The position numbers were made by a program, and so were the translations under genes. DNA of 8,377 nucleotides, taken from Gammaproteobacteria bacterium. GTDB taxonomy: Bacteria; Pseudomonadota; Gammaproteobacteria; Methylococcales; UBA2780. The DNA lies in the NCBI GenBank assembly GCA_003646305.1, contig QNFJ01000092.1, positions 1 to 8,377 of the forward strand, in the 5' to 3' direction. Below the pieces are notes generated by a model. It was given only the letters and a program-made list of their open reading frames with translations. It was not told the DNA's origin and searched no databases. Of the stretch, positions 1 through 6,937 are shown in pieces (position 1 is the first letter of the stretch; each line of letters opens with the position of its first letter).

Positions 1-653
1 GAGTTGAGGTTTTTAACTTCCGCTCGCGTCCCATATTCTTCCTGTCCCTTTGGTCGAACCGAAACATTGGCGTCACAACGAAATGAACCTTCCGCCATAT
101 TGCCGTCACAAATATCGATATAGCGCACCAGTTCGTGCAACTTTTTCATATAGGTGACGGCCTCTTTTGCCGAGCGTAAGTCCGGCTCCGAGACAATCTC
201 CAGCAACGGTGTGCCAGCACGGTTTAAATCAACGCCTGTCTGTCCGTGAAAATCTTCATGCAGTGATTTGCCAGCATCTTCTTCAAGATGTGCACGAGTG
301 ACGCCGATGCGCTTTATTTCACCATCTACTTCAATATCGAGATGACCAATACCGACAACAGGCAGTTCAAACTGACTAATTTGGTAGCCTTTGGGTAGAT
401 CGGGGTAAAAATAGTTCTTACGCGCAAAGACAGAGCGAGGTGCGATCTCTGCACCAATTGCGAGACCAAACTTAACCGCCATCCGTACCGCCTCTTTGTT
501 TAAAACCGGCAGCACGCCCGGCAAACCCAAATCGACCGCACAAGCCTGAGTGTTAGGCTCTGCACCATACGCTGTTGATGCACCCGAAAAAATCTTAGAT
601 TTGGTCGCGAGTTGAGCGTGAATCTCTAGACCAATGACAACTTCCCATTCCAT
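1..653 (-). CDS. gatB: Asp-tRNA(Asn)/Glu-tRNA(Gln) amidotransferase subunit B, N-terminal part (3' end outside window)
   Basis: GatB binds the misacylated tRNA, activates the side-chain carboxyl of its Asp or Glu with ATP, and amidates it with ammonia supplied by GatA. Only 217 complete codons are present; the family is usually about 475-500 aa, so the tail and tRNA-binding C-terminal domains lie off the left edge. Translation begins MEWEVVIGLEIHAQL, the family signature. E10 and H12 fall in the GLEIH motif that contributes to the metal/ATP site. Further conserved stretches are NYFYPDLPKGYQISQ (about 80-94), RAHLEEDAGK (about 120-129) and NRAGTPLLEIVSEPD (about 144-158). The ATG at 653-651 is chosen because it gives this exact N-terminus and has a good Shine-Dalgarno sequence (AGGAG) 6 nt upstream. 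It follows gatA after a 13-nt gap, so the two are co-transcribed. No frameshift is seen in the visible part. Confidence 0.97.
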   Translation of the reverse strand, partial: MEWEVVIGLEIHAQLATKSKIFSGASTAYGAEPNTQACAVDLGLPGVLPVLNKEAVRMAVKFGLAIGAEIAPRSVFARKNYFYPDLPKGYQISQFELPVVGIGHLDIEVDGEIKRIGVTRAHLEEDAGKSLHEDFHGQTGVDLNRAGTPLLEIVSEPDLRSAKEAVTYMKKLHELVRYIDICDGNMAEGSFRCDANVSVRPKGQEEYGTRAEVKNLN

Positions 654-659
654 ATTCAA

Positions 660-664
660 CTCCT
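660..664 (-). promoter_or_regulatory. Ribosome binding site of gatB
   Basis: On the minus strand this reads AGGAG, 6 nt before the gatB ATG (653-651). It sits in the 13-nt gap directly after the gatA stop codon. It is the strongest Shine-Dalgarno match of the gat operon and supports the chosen gatB start. Confidence 0.8.
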
Positions 665-666
665 GA

Positions 667-2121
667 TTACGCGAATTCAGCTGGAACACGTTGATGCCAA
701 TCGGTTACCTGTTGGTAACGATGTGCCGCATTTAATAACTGACCTTCTGAGAAATAATTCCCAACCAATTGCAGGCCAACCGGCTTGCCAGCGACAAAAC
801 CGGCAGGGACAGACATGGCTGGAATACCCGCCAAATTAGCGCCAATCGTATAGATATCAGAGAGGTACATAGAGAGTGGATCATCCGCCTTTTCGCCAAG
901 ACCAAAAGTAGTAGAAGGGGCGGTTGGCCCCATAATGACATCGACCTCTTCAAAAGCCTTTTTAAAATCTTCGCTAATGAGCTTTCTCACCTGCTGTGCT
1001 TTCAAATAATAGGCATCGTAATAACCGGCAGATAACGCATAAGCACCAATCATGATGCGGCGTTTAACTTCCGCGCCGAAACCTTCACCTCTTGAGCGGC
1101 TATAAAGATCATTTAAATCCGCTGGGTTCTCGCAACGATAACCAAAACGAACCCCATCAAAACGGGACAAGTTAGCCGAACATTCCGCTGGCGCAACAAC
1201 ATAATAGGTCGGAACAGACAGCTGCATATTCGGCAGGCTAATCTCTTTAATCTCCGCACCCAGCTTACGGTATTCCTCAACCGCTACCTCGATGACTTTG
1301 GCGACTTCACTGTCCAGCCCTTCATCAAAGAATTCTTTGGGTAGACCAATTTTCAGCCCTGTCAGATCATTGTTCAACCCTGCTGAATAATCGGGCACCT
1401 CATTTTCTAATGAGGTTGAATCTTTCTCATCAAAACCGGCCATTGCCTGAAGTATTAATGCTGCATCTTCCGCATCGCGTGTCATGGGTCCTGCTTGATC
1501 CAGACTAGAGGCAAAGGCGATCATTCCAAAACGAGAAACCCGTCCATACGTTGGTTTTAAACCGGTAATGCCACAAAAAGAGGCTGGCTGACGAATTGAG
1601 CCACCGGTATCCGTTCCGGTTGCAACCGGAACCAGGCGTGCCGCCACGGCAGCCGCTGAACCACCTGAAGAGCCGCCCGGCACACAGTTAGTATCCCAGG
1701 GATTTCTAACCGCTCCGTAGTAACTGGTTTCATTCGAGGAACCCATGGCAAACTCATCCATATTCAGCTTGCCCAACATCACCATCCCCGCAGACTCTAG
1801 CTGGTTTACAACGGTTGCATTATAGGGCGAGATAAAGTTGTCGAGCATTTTCGAACCACAACTGGTTTTATGCCCTTTGGTACAAAAGATATCTTTATGC
1901 GCCATGGGAATACCGGTCAGAATTCCACCCTCACCTTTTGCAATCAACACATCTGCCGCACGAGCCGCGACCAGCGCCTGCTCTTCAGCAATGGTTATAA
2001 AACAGTTCAGCGCCTCACCATGCTGTGCGATACGTTGTAGGAAGCCACACGTAAGCTCCTCACTGCTAAAATCACCCGCCTTTAGTCCCGCAGACAGTTC
2101 TGTAATGGTCTGATTGTGCAT
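667..2121 (-). CDS. gatA: Asp-tRNA(Asn)/Glu-tRNA(Gln) amidotransferase subunit A (amidase)
   Basis: GatA is the glutaminase subunit. It hydrolyses Gln to release ammonia, which is channelled to GatB to convert Glu-tRNA(Gln) or Asp-tRNA(Asn) to the amide form in the cytoplasm. The 484 aa length is normal. The amidase-signature Ser-cisSer-Lys triad is visible: K76 in MAHKDIF, S151 in the GGSSGGSAAA glycine/serine loop (149-158), and S175 in GTDTGGSIRQPA (169-180). These positions match the known GatA triad with a 3-residue offset from S. aureus numbering. The ATG at 2121-2119 gives the expected short N-terminal helix; the upstream Shine-Dalgarno is only weak (AGAGAG). It lies 52 nt after gatC and 13 nt before gatB. 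In gammaproteobacteria that also carry GlnRS the complex mainly makes Asn-tRNA(Asn); which substrate is used here cannot be told from this window. Confidence 0.99.
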   Translation of the reverse strand: MHNQTITELSAGLKAGDFSSEELTCGFLQRIAQHGEALNCFITIAEEQALVAARAADVLIAKGEGGILTGIPMAHKDIFCTKGHKTSCGSKMLDNFISPYNATVVNQLESAGMVMLGKLNMDEFAMGSSNETSYYGAVRNPWDTNCVPGGSSGGSAAAVAARLVPVATGTDTGGSIRQPASFCGITGLKPTYGRVSRFGMIAFASSLDQAGPMTRDAEDAALILQAMAGFDEKDSTSLENEVPDYSAGLNNDLTGLKIGLPKEFFDEGLDSEVAKVIEVAVEEYRKLGAEIKEISLPNMQLSVPTYYVVAPAECSANLSRFDGVRFGYRCENPADLNDLYSRSRGEGFGAEVKRRIMIGAYALSAGYYDAYYLKAQQVRKLISEDFKKAFEEVDVIMGPTAPSTTFGLGEKADDPLSMYLSDIYTIGANLAGIPAMSVPAGFVAGKPVGLQLVGNYFSEGQLLNAAHRYQQVTDWHQRVPAEFA

Positions 2122-2173
2122 CGATCGATCTCTCTGAAATGTAGATTTATATATAAACTAAGCTGACTGACTG
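2122..2173. repeat. gatC-gatA spacer made largely of short repeats and palindromes
   Basis: This 52-nt gap between the gatC stop and the gatA start contains CTGACTGACTG (2163-2173), a perfect 12-bp AT palindrome TTTATATATAAA (2146-2157), and a GATC-rich palindrome ATCGATCGAT (2120-2129) that overlaps the gatA start codon. I see these directly; any function is unknown. The AT palindrome could resemble a -10 box, but I found no well-spaced -35, so I do not call a promoter. Confidence 0.4.
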
Positions 2174-2461
2174 TTATTCAATAACTTGGGGCACAAGATA
2201 CAAGCCATTTTCAGTTTCGGGAGCAATGGACTGAAACAGCTCTCGCTGATCCTCCTCGGTCACCTCATCCACCCTTAACCGTTGCACCTGATCAAGCGGA
2301 TGTGCCATCGGTGTAACACCTTTTGTGTCTGCTGCGTTTAAACGCTCAACAAAACCGAGTATTTCCGACAGTTCACTTGTATAGGACTCGATCTCTTCAT
2401 CCTTAATTTCAATACGTGCCAAATGGGCAATTTTTACAACATCTTCTGCTTTTAGTGACAT
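2174..2461 (-). CDS. gatC: Asp-tRNA(Asn)/Glu-tRNA(Gln) amidotransferase subunit C
   Basis: GatC is the small scaffold subunit that wraps around GatA and holds the GatA-GatB interface together. The 95 aa length is typical. Recognisable family features are the N-terminal helix VVKIAHLARIEI (about 8-19), the helix with LSEILGFVERLNAADTKGV (about 31-49), the TPMAHP motif (about 50-55) and the C-terminal stretch ending GLYLVPQVIE, which packs on GatA. It is the first gene of the gat operon, divergent from mreB. The ATG at 2461-2459 gives the standard MSLKAEDVVKIA start. Upstream there is only a short G run (GGGG, about 7 nt away) as a possible Shine-Dalgarno. No anomaly is seen. Confidence 0.97.
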   Translation of the reverse strand: MSLKAEDVVKIAHLARIEIKDEEIESYTSELSEILGFVERLNAADTKGVTPMAHPLDQVQRLRVDEVTEEDQRELFQSIAPETENGLYLVPQVIE

Positions 2462-2623
2462 TCAAAACCCCGTATAAACTCAAACACTTCTCTATTCTGC
2501 AAGAATTAAGAAATAATTCCTGTGATCTCCAAAAATATGATACCTGATCCCTTGCCCAAACGGCCACTGCATTGTTAAAGTAGAGGGCTTTACTTAACGC
2601 TACAATAATAGGCTCCACTAAGC
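2462..2623. promoter_or_regulatory. Divergent gatC / mreB intergenic region with putative promoters
   Basis: These 162 nt must contain the start signals for the leftward gat operon and the rightward mre operon. Towards mreB a good -10-like hexamer TACAAT lies at 2601-2606, but no matching -35 is found at 16-18 nt. It would also leave a leader of only about 10 nt, so it is a weak candidate. For gatC I found only poor matches. A short inverted repeat, GAATTA (2503-2508) and TAATTC (2514-2519) with a 5-nt loop, lies on the gatC side and could be an operator or chance in AT-rich DNA. mreB has no clear Shine-Dalgarno; AATAGG at 2607-2612 is the closest. I see no gene here. Confidence 0.45.
2503..2519. 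repeat. Short inverted repeat in the divergent promoter region
   Basis: GAATTA and its complement TAATTC form 6-bp arms around the 5-nt loop AGAAA. It lies 42-58 nt upstream of the gatC start and about 105 nt upstream of mreB. There is no T-tract typical of a terminator, so if it is real an operator is more likely. In such AT-rich sequence a chance match is quite possible. Confidence 0.3.
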
Positions 2624-3667
2624 ATGTTCAAACGACTTCGCGGACTTTTCTCAAATGACCTTTCTATCGACCTTGGGACAGCCAATACGCTGATCTATAT
2701 TCCTGGGCAGGGCATTGTACTCAATGAACCCTCTGTCGTTGCAATACGTGAAGATGGTCCGCGTGGCAATAAAAGCATTGCGGCTGTCGGACGCGATGCA
2801 AAAATGATGCTTGGCAGAACACCTGCCAACATTACCGCCATCCGACCTCTAAAGGATGGCGTCATTGCCGACTTCACCATTACCGAGAAGATGCTTCAGT
2901 ACTTTATCCATAAAGTACACGAAAGTAAGATCTTACGACCTAGCCCACGTGTTTTAATCTGCGTCCCCTGTGGCTCCACCCAGGTCGAACGGCGCGCGAT
3001 TAAAGAATCTGCTGCAGGCGCAGGCGCTCGTGAAGTTTATCTTGTAGAAGAGCCTATGTCTGCCGCTGTTGGCGCGGAGCTTCCCGTTGAAGAGGCACGC
3101 GGATCAATGGTTCTTGATATCGGCGGAGGAACATCGGAGGTTGCTGTTATCTCCCTGAATGGCATCGTCTACTCGGCATCGGTTCGAATTGGCGGTGATC
3201 GTTTTGACGATGCAATCATCAACTATATTCGCCGTAATTATGGAACGCTCATAGGGGAAGCAACCGCCGAACGTATCAAACATGAAATTGGCACCGCATA
3301 TCCCGGCAATGAGGTTCTTGAGCTAGAAGTTAGAGGGCGTAATCTTGCTGAAGGAATTCCCAGGGCTTTCACACTGAATAGCAATGAAATCCTGGAAGCC
3401 CTGCAGGAACCGCTCTCAGGTATCGTTGGTGCTGTCAAAGTTGCACTGGAACAGACGCCTCCAGAATTGGGTGCAGATGTCGCCGATCGTGGCATCGTAT
3501 TGACAGGTGGTGGTGCGCTCCTGAAAGGCCTAGATAAACTCCTCTCTGAGGAGACGGGTCTACCCGTCGTCATCGCAGAAGATCCTCTAACTTGTGTGGC
3601 ACGTGGCGGCGGTCGTATTCTGGAGATGCTAGATGAAAAAGGGCCAGCTGCTTTTGCTCTAGAGTGA
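2624..3667 (+). CDS. mreB: Rod-shape-determining actin homologue MreB
   Basis: MreB is the bacterial actin that forms membrane-bound filaments, orients the elongasome and keeps the cell rod-shaped. The 347 aa length is standard. The N-terminus MFKRLRGLFSND is a basic amphipathic helix for membrane binding, as in E. coli. The actin-fold nucleotide motifs are all visible: phosphate-1 loop SIDLGTANTLIY (14-25), the catalytic-region Glu pair in EEPMSAAVGA (142-151), phosphate-2 loop LDIGGGTSEVAVIS (164-177) and the adenosine motif IVLTGGGALLKGL (291-303). The ATG at 2624 is chosen because it gives the conserved membrane helix, although no strong Shine-Dalgarno precedes it. It heads the elongasome operon and is separated from mreC by 61 nt, the longest gap in the operon. 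The presence of MreB implies a rod or elongated cell. Confidence 0.99.
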   Translation: MFKRLRGLFSNDLSIDLGTANTLIYIPGQGIVLNEPSVVAIREDGPRGNKSIAAVGRDAKMMLGRTPANITAIRPLKDGVIADFTITEKMLQYFIHKVHESKILRPSPRVLICVPCGSTQVERRAIKESAAGAGAREVYLVEEPMSAAVGAELPVEEARGSMVLDIGGGTSEVAVISLNGIVYSASVRIGGDRFDDAIINYIRRNYGTLIGEATAERIKHEIGTAYPGNEVLELEVRGRNLAEGIPRAFTLNSNEILEALQEPLSGIVGAVKVALEQTPPELGADVADRGIVLTGGGALLKGLDKLLSEETGLPVVIAEDPLTCVARGGGRILEMLDEKGPAAFALE

Positions 3668-3728
3668 GTTTCACGCAGAGAGGATCTTAGAAAACTAAAG
3701 CACTGCACATAACCCAAAGCCCGCCGCC
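3668..3728 (+). other. mreB-mreC spacer with an orphan Shine-Dalgarno-like sequence
   Basis: This 61-nt gap holds GAGAGGAT (3678-3685), which looks like a ribosome binding site but has no ATG, GTG or TTG within the usual distance. Just after it, TTAG (3687-3690) and CTAA (3695-3698) could form a 4-bp stem around AAAA, which is too weak for a terminator and has no T-tract. In the mreC frame a TAA stop lies at 3696-3698. From there to the conserved mreC N-terminus no canonical start codon exists. Confidence 0.5.
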
Positions 3729-4619
3729 ATAAAACTTATCTTCGCAAAAAGAGCTTCTCTGAACAGCCGCCTGCTGATCGGAGTCGTTGCCGCACTCGTG
3801 TTAATGATTGCAGATCAACGGCATGAACATCTAAAAAATCTGCGATCAGCGCTATCCGTCATCGTCTACCCCATACAGTATCTGGTTGACCTTCCATTCA
3901 AAACTCAATCCGCAGCCTATGAGTCCCTGTCTGAAAGGGCCCAACTTCTAAAAGAAAATAGAGCACTTAAGCAAGAGGCACTAATCCTTAAAAATAGGCT
4001 GCTCAAGTTCTCTGCCCTCGAAAAAGAGAATATCCGCCTGCGCGGCCTCCTCGAGAACTCATTTAAATTAGGGGAGCAAGTATTAATTGCTGAGCTTCTC
4101 TCTGTCAATCTAAACCCTTACAAGCATGTAGTGGTCATTAACAAAGGCAGCCGTTTTGGCATTTTTAATGGCCAGGCAGCCATAGACGCTTATGGTGTCT
4201 ATGGCCAGGTTATTCAAGCGAATCCTTTGTCCTCTGAAGTCATTCTAATCACCGACCCCAGCCATGCCATTTCAGTCGAAATTAATCGCAATGGCCTCCG
4301 CACTATTGCCGTAGGTAGTGGCCTTATCGATAGGATCGACTTGCCATTTCTTCCAAATAATAGCGATATACAGATTGGTGATCTACTGGTTACCTCTGGG
4401 CTTGATAATACTTTCCCTGCAGGGTACCCCGTCGGAAGCGTTACAAGCATCAGTCGCGAACCAGGCAACAGTTTTGCCATTGTGCATGCGCAACCTGCTG
4501 CCTACCTTGATAAAAGCCGCGAACTATTAATGATCTGGAGCAATAAAGAACCAATCCCACTTTTCGAGGTAAAAGAGCAACCTGCAACCAACAAAGAGGC
4601 CACACCCGGTGAGCAATAA
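3729..4619 (+). CDS. mreC: Rod-shape-determining protein MreC (start codon non-canonical, probably ATA)
   Basis: MreC is a bitopic inner-membrane protein whose periplasmic part activates PBP2-RodA and couples it to MreB. From the ATA at 3729 the product is 296 aa. The first residues, (I/M)KLIFAKRASLNSRL, align with the E. coli start MKPIFSRGPSLQIRL. The membrane helix spans about 15-28 (LLIGVVAALVLMIA), a periplasmic coiled coil about 67-111, and the beta-rich MreC domain about 121-268, with INKGSRFGIFNGQ, DPSHAI and GDLLVTSGLDNTFPAGYPVG. The first canonical in-frame start is GTG at 3798, which would remove the cytoplasmic tail and most of the membrane helix, so I reject it. Another non-canonical option is CTG at 3759, preceded by AAAGAG. 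Either initiation is unusual or a base is wrong. The 3' end overlaps mreD by 11 nt. Confidence 0.93.
   Translation: MKLIFAKRASLNSRLLIGVVAALVLMIADQRHEHLKNLRSALSVIVYPIQYLVDLPFKTQSAAYESLSERAQLLKENRALKQEALILKNRLLKFSALEKENIRLRGLLENSFKLGEQVLIAELLSVNLNPYKHVVVINKGSRFGIFNGQAAIDAYGVYGQVIQANPLSSEVILITDPSHAISVEINRNGLRTIAVGSGLIDRIDLPFLPNNSDIQIGDLLVTSGLDNTFPAGYPVGSVTSISREPGNSFAIVHAQPAAYLDKSRELLMIWSNKEPIPLFEVKEQPATNKEATPGEQ
4596..4599 (+). promoter_or_regulatory. Ribosome binding site of mreD
   Basis: GAGG lies inside the 3' end of mreC, 9 nt before the GTG at 4609. It favours that GTG as the mreD start and indicates translational coupling between mreC and mreD. Confidence 0.6.
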
Positions 4620-5091
4620 TCGAGGAGGACTGGTTATTGTCTTAACGCTAGCACTTGGCCTGGCATTACGAATTTTGCCGCTGCCCGATACATTACAACT
4701 TTTAAATCCGGACTGGCTTCTACTTATCTTTATCTATTGGTGTATCACGCTACCCGACCGTGCAGGAATTGGAACCGCCTGGTTTCTTGGTCTACTTGCC
4801 GATGTAATAAGTGGTCAACTTTTGGGCCAACAGGCCTTTATTTATTGCCTGATTGCCTATATTTGCCTGCGTTTTCATCAACGTCTAAGACTTTTTCCCA
4901 TGCCTCAACAGATGGTTATTATTCTTTTGCTGCTCTTTCTTGGAAAAACAGTTAACTTCTGGGTTATCAGTCTTTACAGCCAACCCATTGAAGGCATTCA
5001 GTTCTGGATTACACCATTTGTTGCAATCCTCTTTTGGCCTGTTCTCTACCTGCTATTGCGCCAGCTACGCAGGGCATATCACGTTCAGTAG
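4609..5091 (+). CDS. mreD: Rod-shape-determining membrane protein MreD
   Basis: MreD is a polytopic inner-membrane partner of MreC in the elongasome; it is thought to tune how MreC activates PBP2-RodA. The 160 aa length is typical. Several hydrophobic segments are visible: about 7-22 (after the short polar MSNNRGG start), 30-45, 51-68, 70-85, 100-120 and 130-150. The conserved NPDWLLL stretch (about 33-39) and the family motif GLLADVISGQLLGQQAF (about 61-77) support the assignment. The basic C-terminus (LRQLRRAYHVQ) is cytoplasmic in the family model. The GTG start at 4609 is supported by GAGG 9 nt upstream and by the 11-nt overlap with mreC. The stop is 1 nt before the mrdA ATG. Confidence 0.95.
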   Translation: MSNNRGGLVIVLTLALGLALRILPLPDTLQLLNPDWLLLIFIYWCITLPDRAGIGTAWFLGLLADVISGQLLGQQAFIYCLIAYICLRFHQRLRLFPMPQQMVIILLLLFLGKTVNFWVISLYSQPIEGIQFWITPFVAILFWPVLYLLLRQLRRAYHVQ

Positions 5092-5092
5092 C

Positions 5093-6937
5093 ATGTTTCA
5101 AAATGTCACTATCAAAGACAGTATCCGAGAAAATCGTCTTTTCCTTAATCGCTCAACTGTTCTTTTTATTATTGTTCTACTCCTTACAACCGGCCTCATT
5201 GCACGTCTGACCTACTTGCAGATTATTGGGCACGAACACTACGCCGACCTCGCCCAGGACAACCGGGTCAAAATAGCACCTCTACCACCCACACGAGGGA
5301 TAATCTATGATCGAGCCGGAAAAATTCTCGCCGAGAACAAGCCTGTCTTCAACCTCGAAATTACCCCCGAGCAGGTTCCTGATCTAGATGAAACCATTCT
5401 GGCTCTTTCAACACTACTCACCCTGGACAAGCAAGTCATCGATCGATTCCATAAACTCCGTAAACGCAGTAAAGCATTCAACAGCATCCCGCTCAAACTG
5501 CGCTTAAGCGATGAGGAAGTCGCCTTGTTTGCCGCCAACCGGCCACGTTTCCCCGGCGTCGATATTCATGCCCGCCTCATGCGCCACTATCCATACAAAG
5601 AATTAACCGCCCATGTTGTTGGCTATGTGGGGCGCATCAACGAAAGGGAACTTAAATCGATTGACCCAAGAAGCTACCGAGGAACCTATCAAATAGGGAA
5701 AAATGGGATTGAAAAAACCTATGAAGCGCTACTTCATGGGAAACCTGGTTATCTGGAGTCTGAGGTCAATGTGCAAGGGCGCAGAATTAATATAATAGAG
5801 CGTGTGCTATCGTTACCTGGCGAAGATCTGCACCTGACGCTTGATATTGAAATGCAGCGCCTTGCCCATGAGGCACTGGGCAAGAGAAACGGCGCTATCG
5901 TCGCTATCGACATTAAAACTGGAGGGCTTTTAACGTTTGTAAGCAAGCCAGGATATGACCCGAACCCTTTCGTCTATGGCATCGATCATAAAAGTTATAA
6001 TGCCCTCCAGTATTCGCATGACAGGCCGCTCTTTAACCGCGCATTAAGAGGTCAATATCCACCAGGCTCGACGATCAAGCCATTTATCGGCCTCGCAGGA
6101 CTTCGTTACTCGGTAATCACGGCAAAACAAAAAAACTTCTGTCCAGGCTATTATCAACTACCCAATTTAGAGCACCGTTACCGAGACTGGAAAAAATGGG
6201 GCCACGGCTCCGTTGATCTAGATATCGCCATCACTCAGTCATGCGATGTCTATTTTTATGACCTTGCACTCACGCTCGGCATTGACCGGATTCATGAATA
6301 TTTAAGCCTGTTCGGCTTTGGACAGCGGACCGGTCTTGATATTAGTGGAGAAAAACAAGGGCTTTTACCCTCCAGAACCTGGAAAAGAAAAGCACGCAAT
6401 CAAGCCTGGTTCCCAGGAGAGACACTAATCACAGGAATTGGCCAGGGCTTCACTCTGGTCACACCTCTACAGCTTGCCCGGGCGACTGCCATCATGGCGA
6501 CCCGCGGCATGAATGTTCAGCCTCATATTGTCGATACAATTGGGAGCGGCGTGAATAGTGTCCCATTTAGTCCGCCAGCCACCGAACAGGCCGTCAAAAA
6601 CCCTCCTCCAAAATCGTCACCCTGGCAGCGAGTTATTGATGCCATGACCCATGTTATTCATGGTGCTCGCGGTACTGCGAAAAGTATCGGAAAGGACATT
6701 TCTTATCAAATTGCCGGGAAAACCGGCACAGCCCAGGTCTTCTCTATAGGGCAGGAAGAAGAGTACGACGAGGAAGAGATCGAGGAGAGATTGCGTGATC
6801 ACGCCTTATTCATCGCTTTTGCGCCAGTAAAAGACCCTCAAATCGCGATCTCTGTTATTGTAGAGAATGGCGGTCATGGCGGCTCGGTTGCCGCCCCTAT
6901 GGCAGGAAAACTCTTTAAATATTACCTGGGTGATTGA
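5093..6937 (+). CDS. mrdA: Penicillin-binding protein 2, elongasome peptidoglycan DD-transpeptidase
   Basis: PBP2 cross-links nascent peptidoglycan during elongation; it works as a pair with RodA and is activated by MreC. From the ATG at 5093 the product is 614 aa, normal for the family. The layout is a short cytoplasmic tail, a membrane anchor about 21-38 (STVLFIIVLLLTTGLIAR), the pedestal/dimerisation domain about 60-230 with PTRGIIYDRAGKILAEN (66-82) and HVVGYVGRI (174-182), then the transpeptidase domain. Active-site motifs: SxxK S326-T-I-K329 in PPGSTIKPF, SxD S383-C-D385, and K543-T-G545 in AGKTGTAQVF. The C-terminal ERLRDHALFIAFAP and ENGGHGG are also typical. The open frame extends 51 codons upstream into mreD, but that extension matches nothing, and the ATG 1 nt after mreD gives the expected N-terminus. 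There is no strong Shine-Dalgarno, so expression may depend on coupling to mreD. The last 4 nt overlap the rodA start. Confidence 0.98.
   Translation: MFQNVTIKDSIRENRLFLNRSTVLFIIVLLLTTGLIARLTYLQIIGHEHYADLAQDNRVKIAPLPPTRGIIYDRAGKILAENKPVFNLEITPEQVPDLDETILALSTLLTLDKQVIDRFHKLRKRSKAFNSIPLKLRLSDEEVALFAANRPRFPGVDIHARLMRHYPYKELTAHVVGYVGRINERELKSIDPRSYRGTYQIGKNGIEKTYEALLHGKPGYLESEVNVQGRRINIIERVLSLPGEDLHLTLDIEMQRLAHEALGKRNGAIVAIDIKTGGLLTFVSKPGYDPNPFVYGIDHKSYNALQYSHDRPLFNRALRGQYPPGSTIKPFIGLAGLRYSVITAKQKNFCPGYYQLPNLEHRYRDWKKWGHGSVDLDIAITQSCDVYFYDLALTLGIDRIHEYLSLFGFGQRTGLDISGEKQGLLPSRTWKRKARNQAWFPGETLITGIGQGFTLVTPLQLARATAIMATRGMNVQPHIVDTIGSGVNSVPFSPPATEQAVKNPPPKSSPWQRVIDAMTHVIHGARGTAKSIGKDISYQIAGKTGTAQVFSIGQEEEYDEEEIEERLRDHALFIAFAPVKDPQIAISVIVENGGHGGSVAAPMAGKLFKYYLGD

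Noticed and set aside
2471..2502. TTGCAG ... TTTATA as a gatC promoter on the minus strand
   Set aside because: The -10 match is poor and it lies so close to the ATG that almost no leader would remain.
2409..2618. 69-codon minus-strand frame across the gatC-mreB spacer
   Set aside because: It overlaps the start of gatC in another frame, resembles no known protein and would fill the divergent promoter region.
3687..3698. TTAG-AAAA-CTAA stem as a terminator or attenuator between mreB and mreC
   Set aside because: Only 4 weak base pairs and no following T-tract.
3238..3717. 159-codon open frame antisense to the end of mreB
   Set aside because: Its composition (rich in Ser, Arg, Pro) is that of a shadow of a conserved gene; mreB on the other strand is unmistakable.
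3798..4619. MreC starting at GTG 3798
   Set aside because: It would lose the conserved cytoplasmic tail and most of the only membrane helix, which are encoded in frame just upstream.
4940..5092. 51-codon upstream extension of the PBP2 reading frame into mreD
   Set aside because: It is read in another frame within mreD, resembles no PBP2 N-terminus, and the ATG at 5093 gives the expected tail and membrane anchor at a normal total length.
6645..6805. Acidic stretch after the KTG motif of PBP2 (EEEYDEEEIEE) as an inserted element
   Set aside because: It aligns with the normal segment preceding ERLRDH in gammaproteobacterial PBP2 and is merely more acidic than in E. coli.
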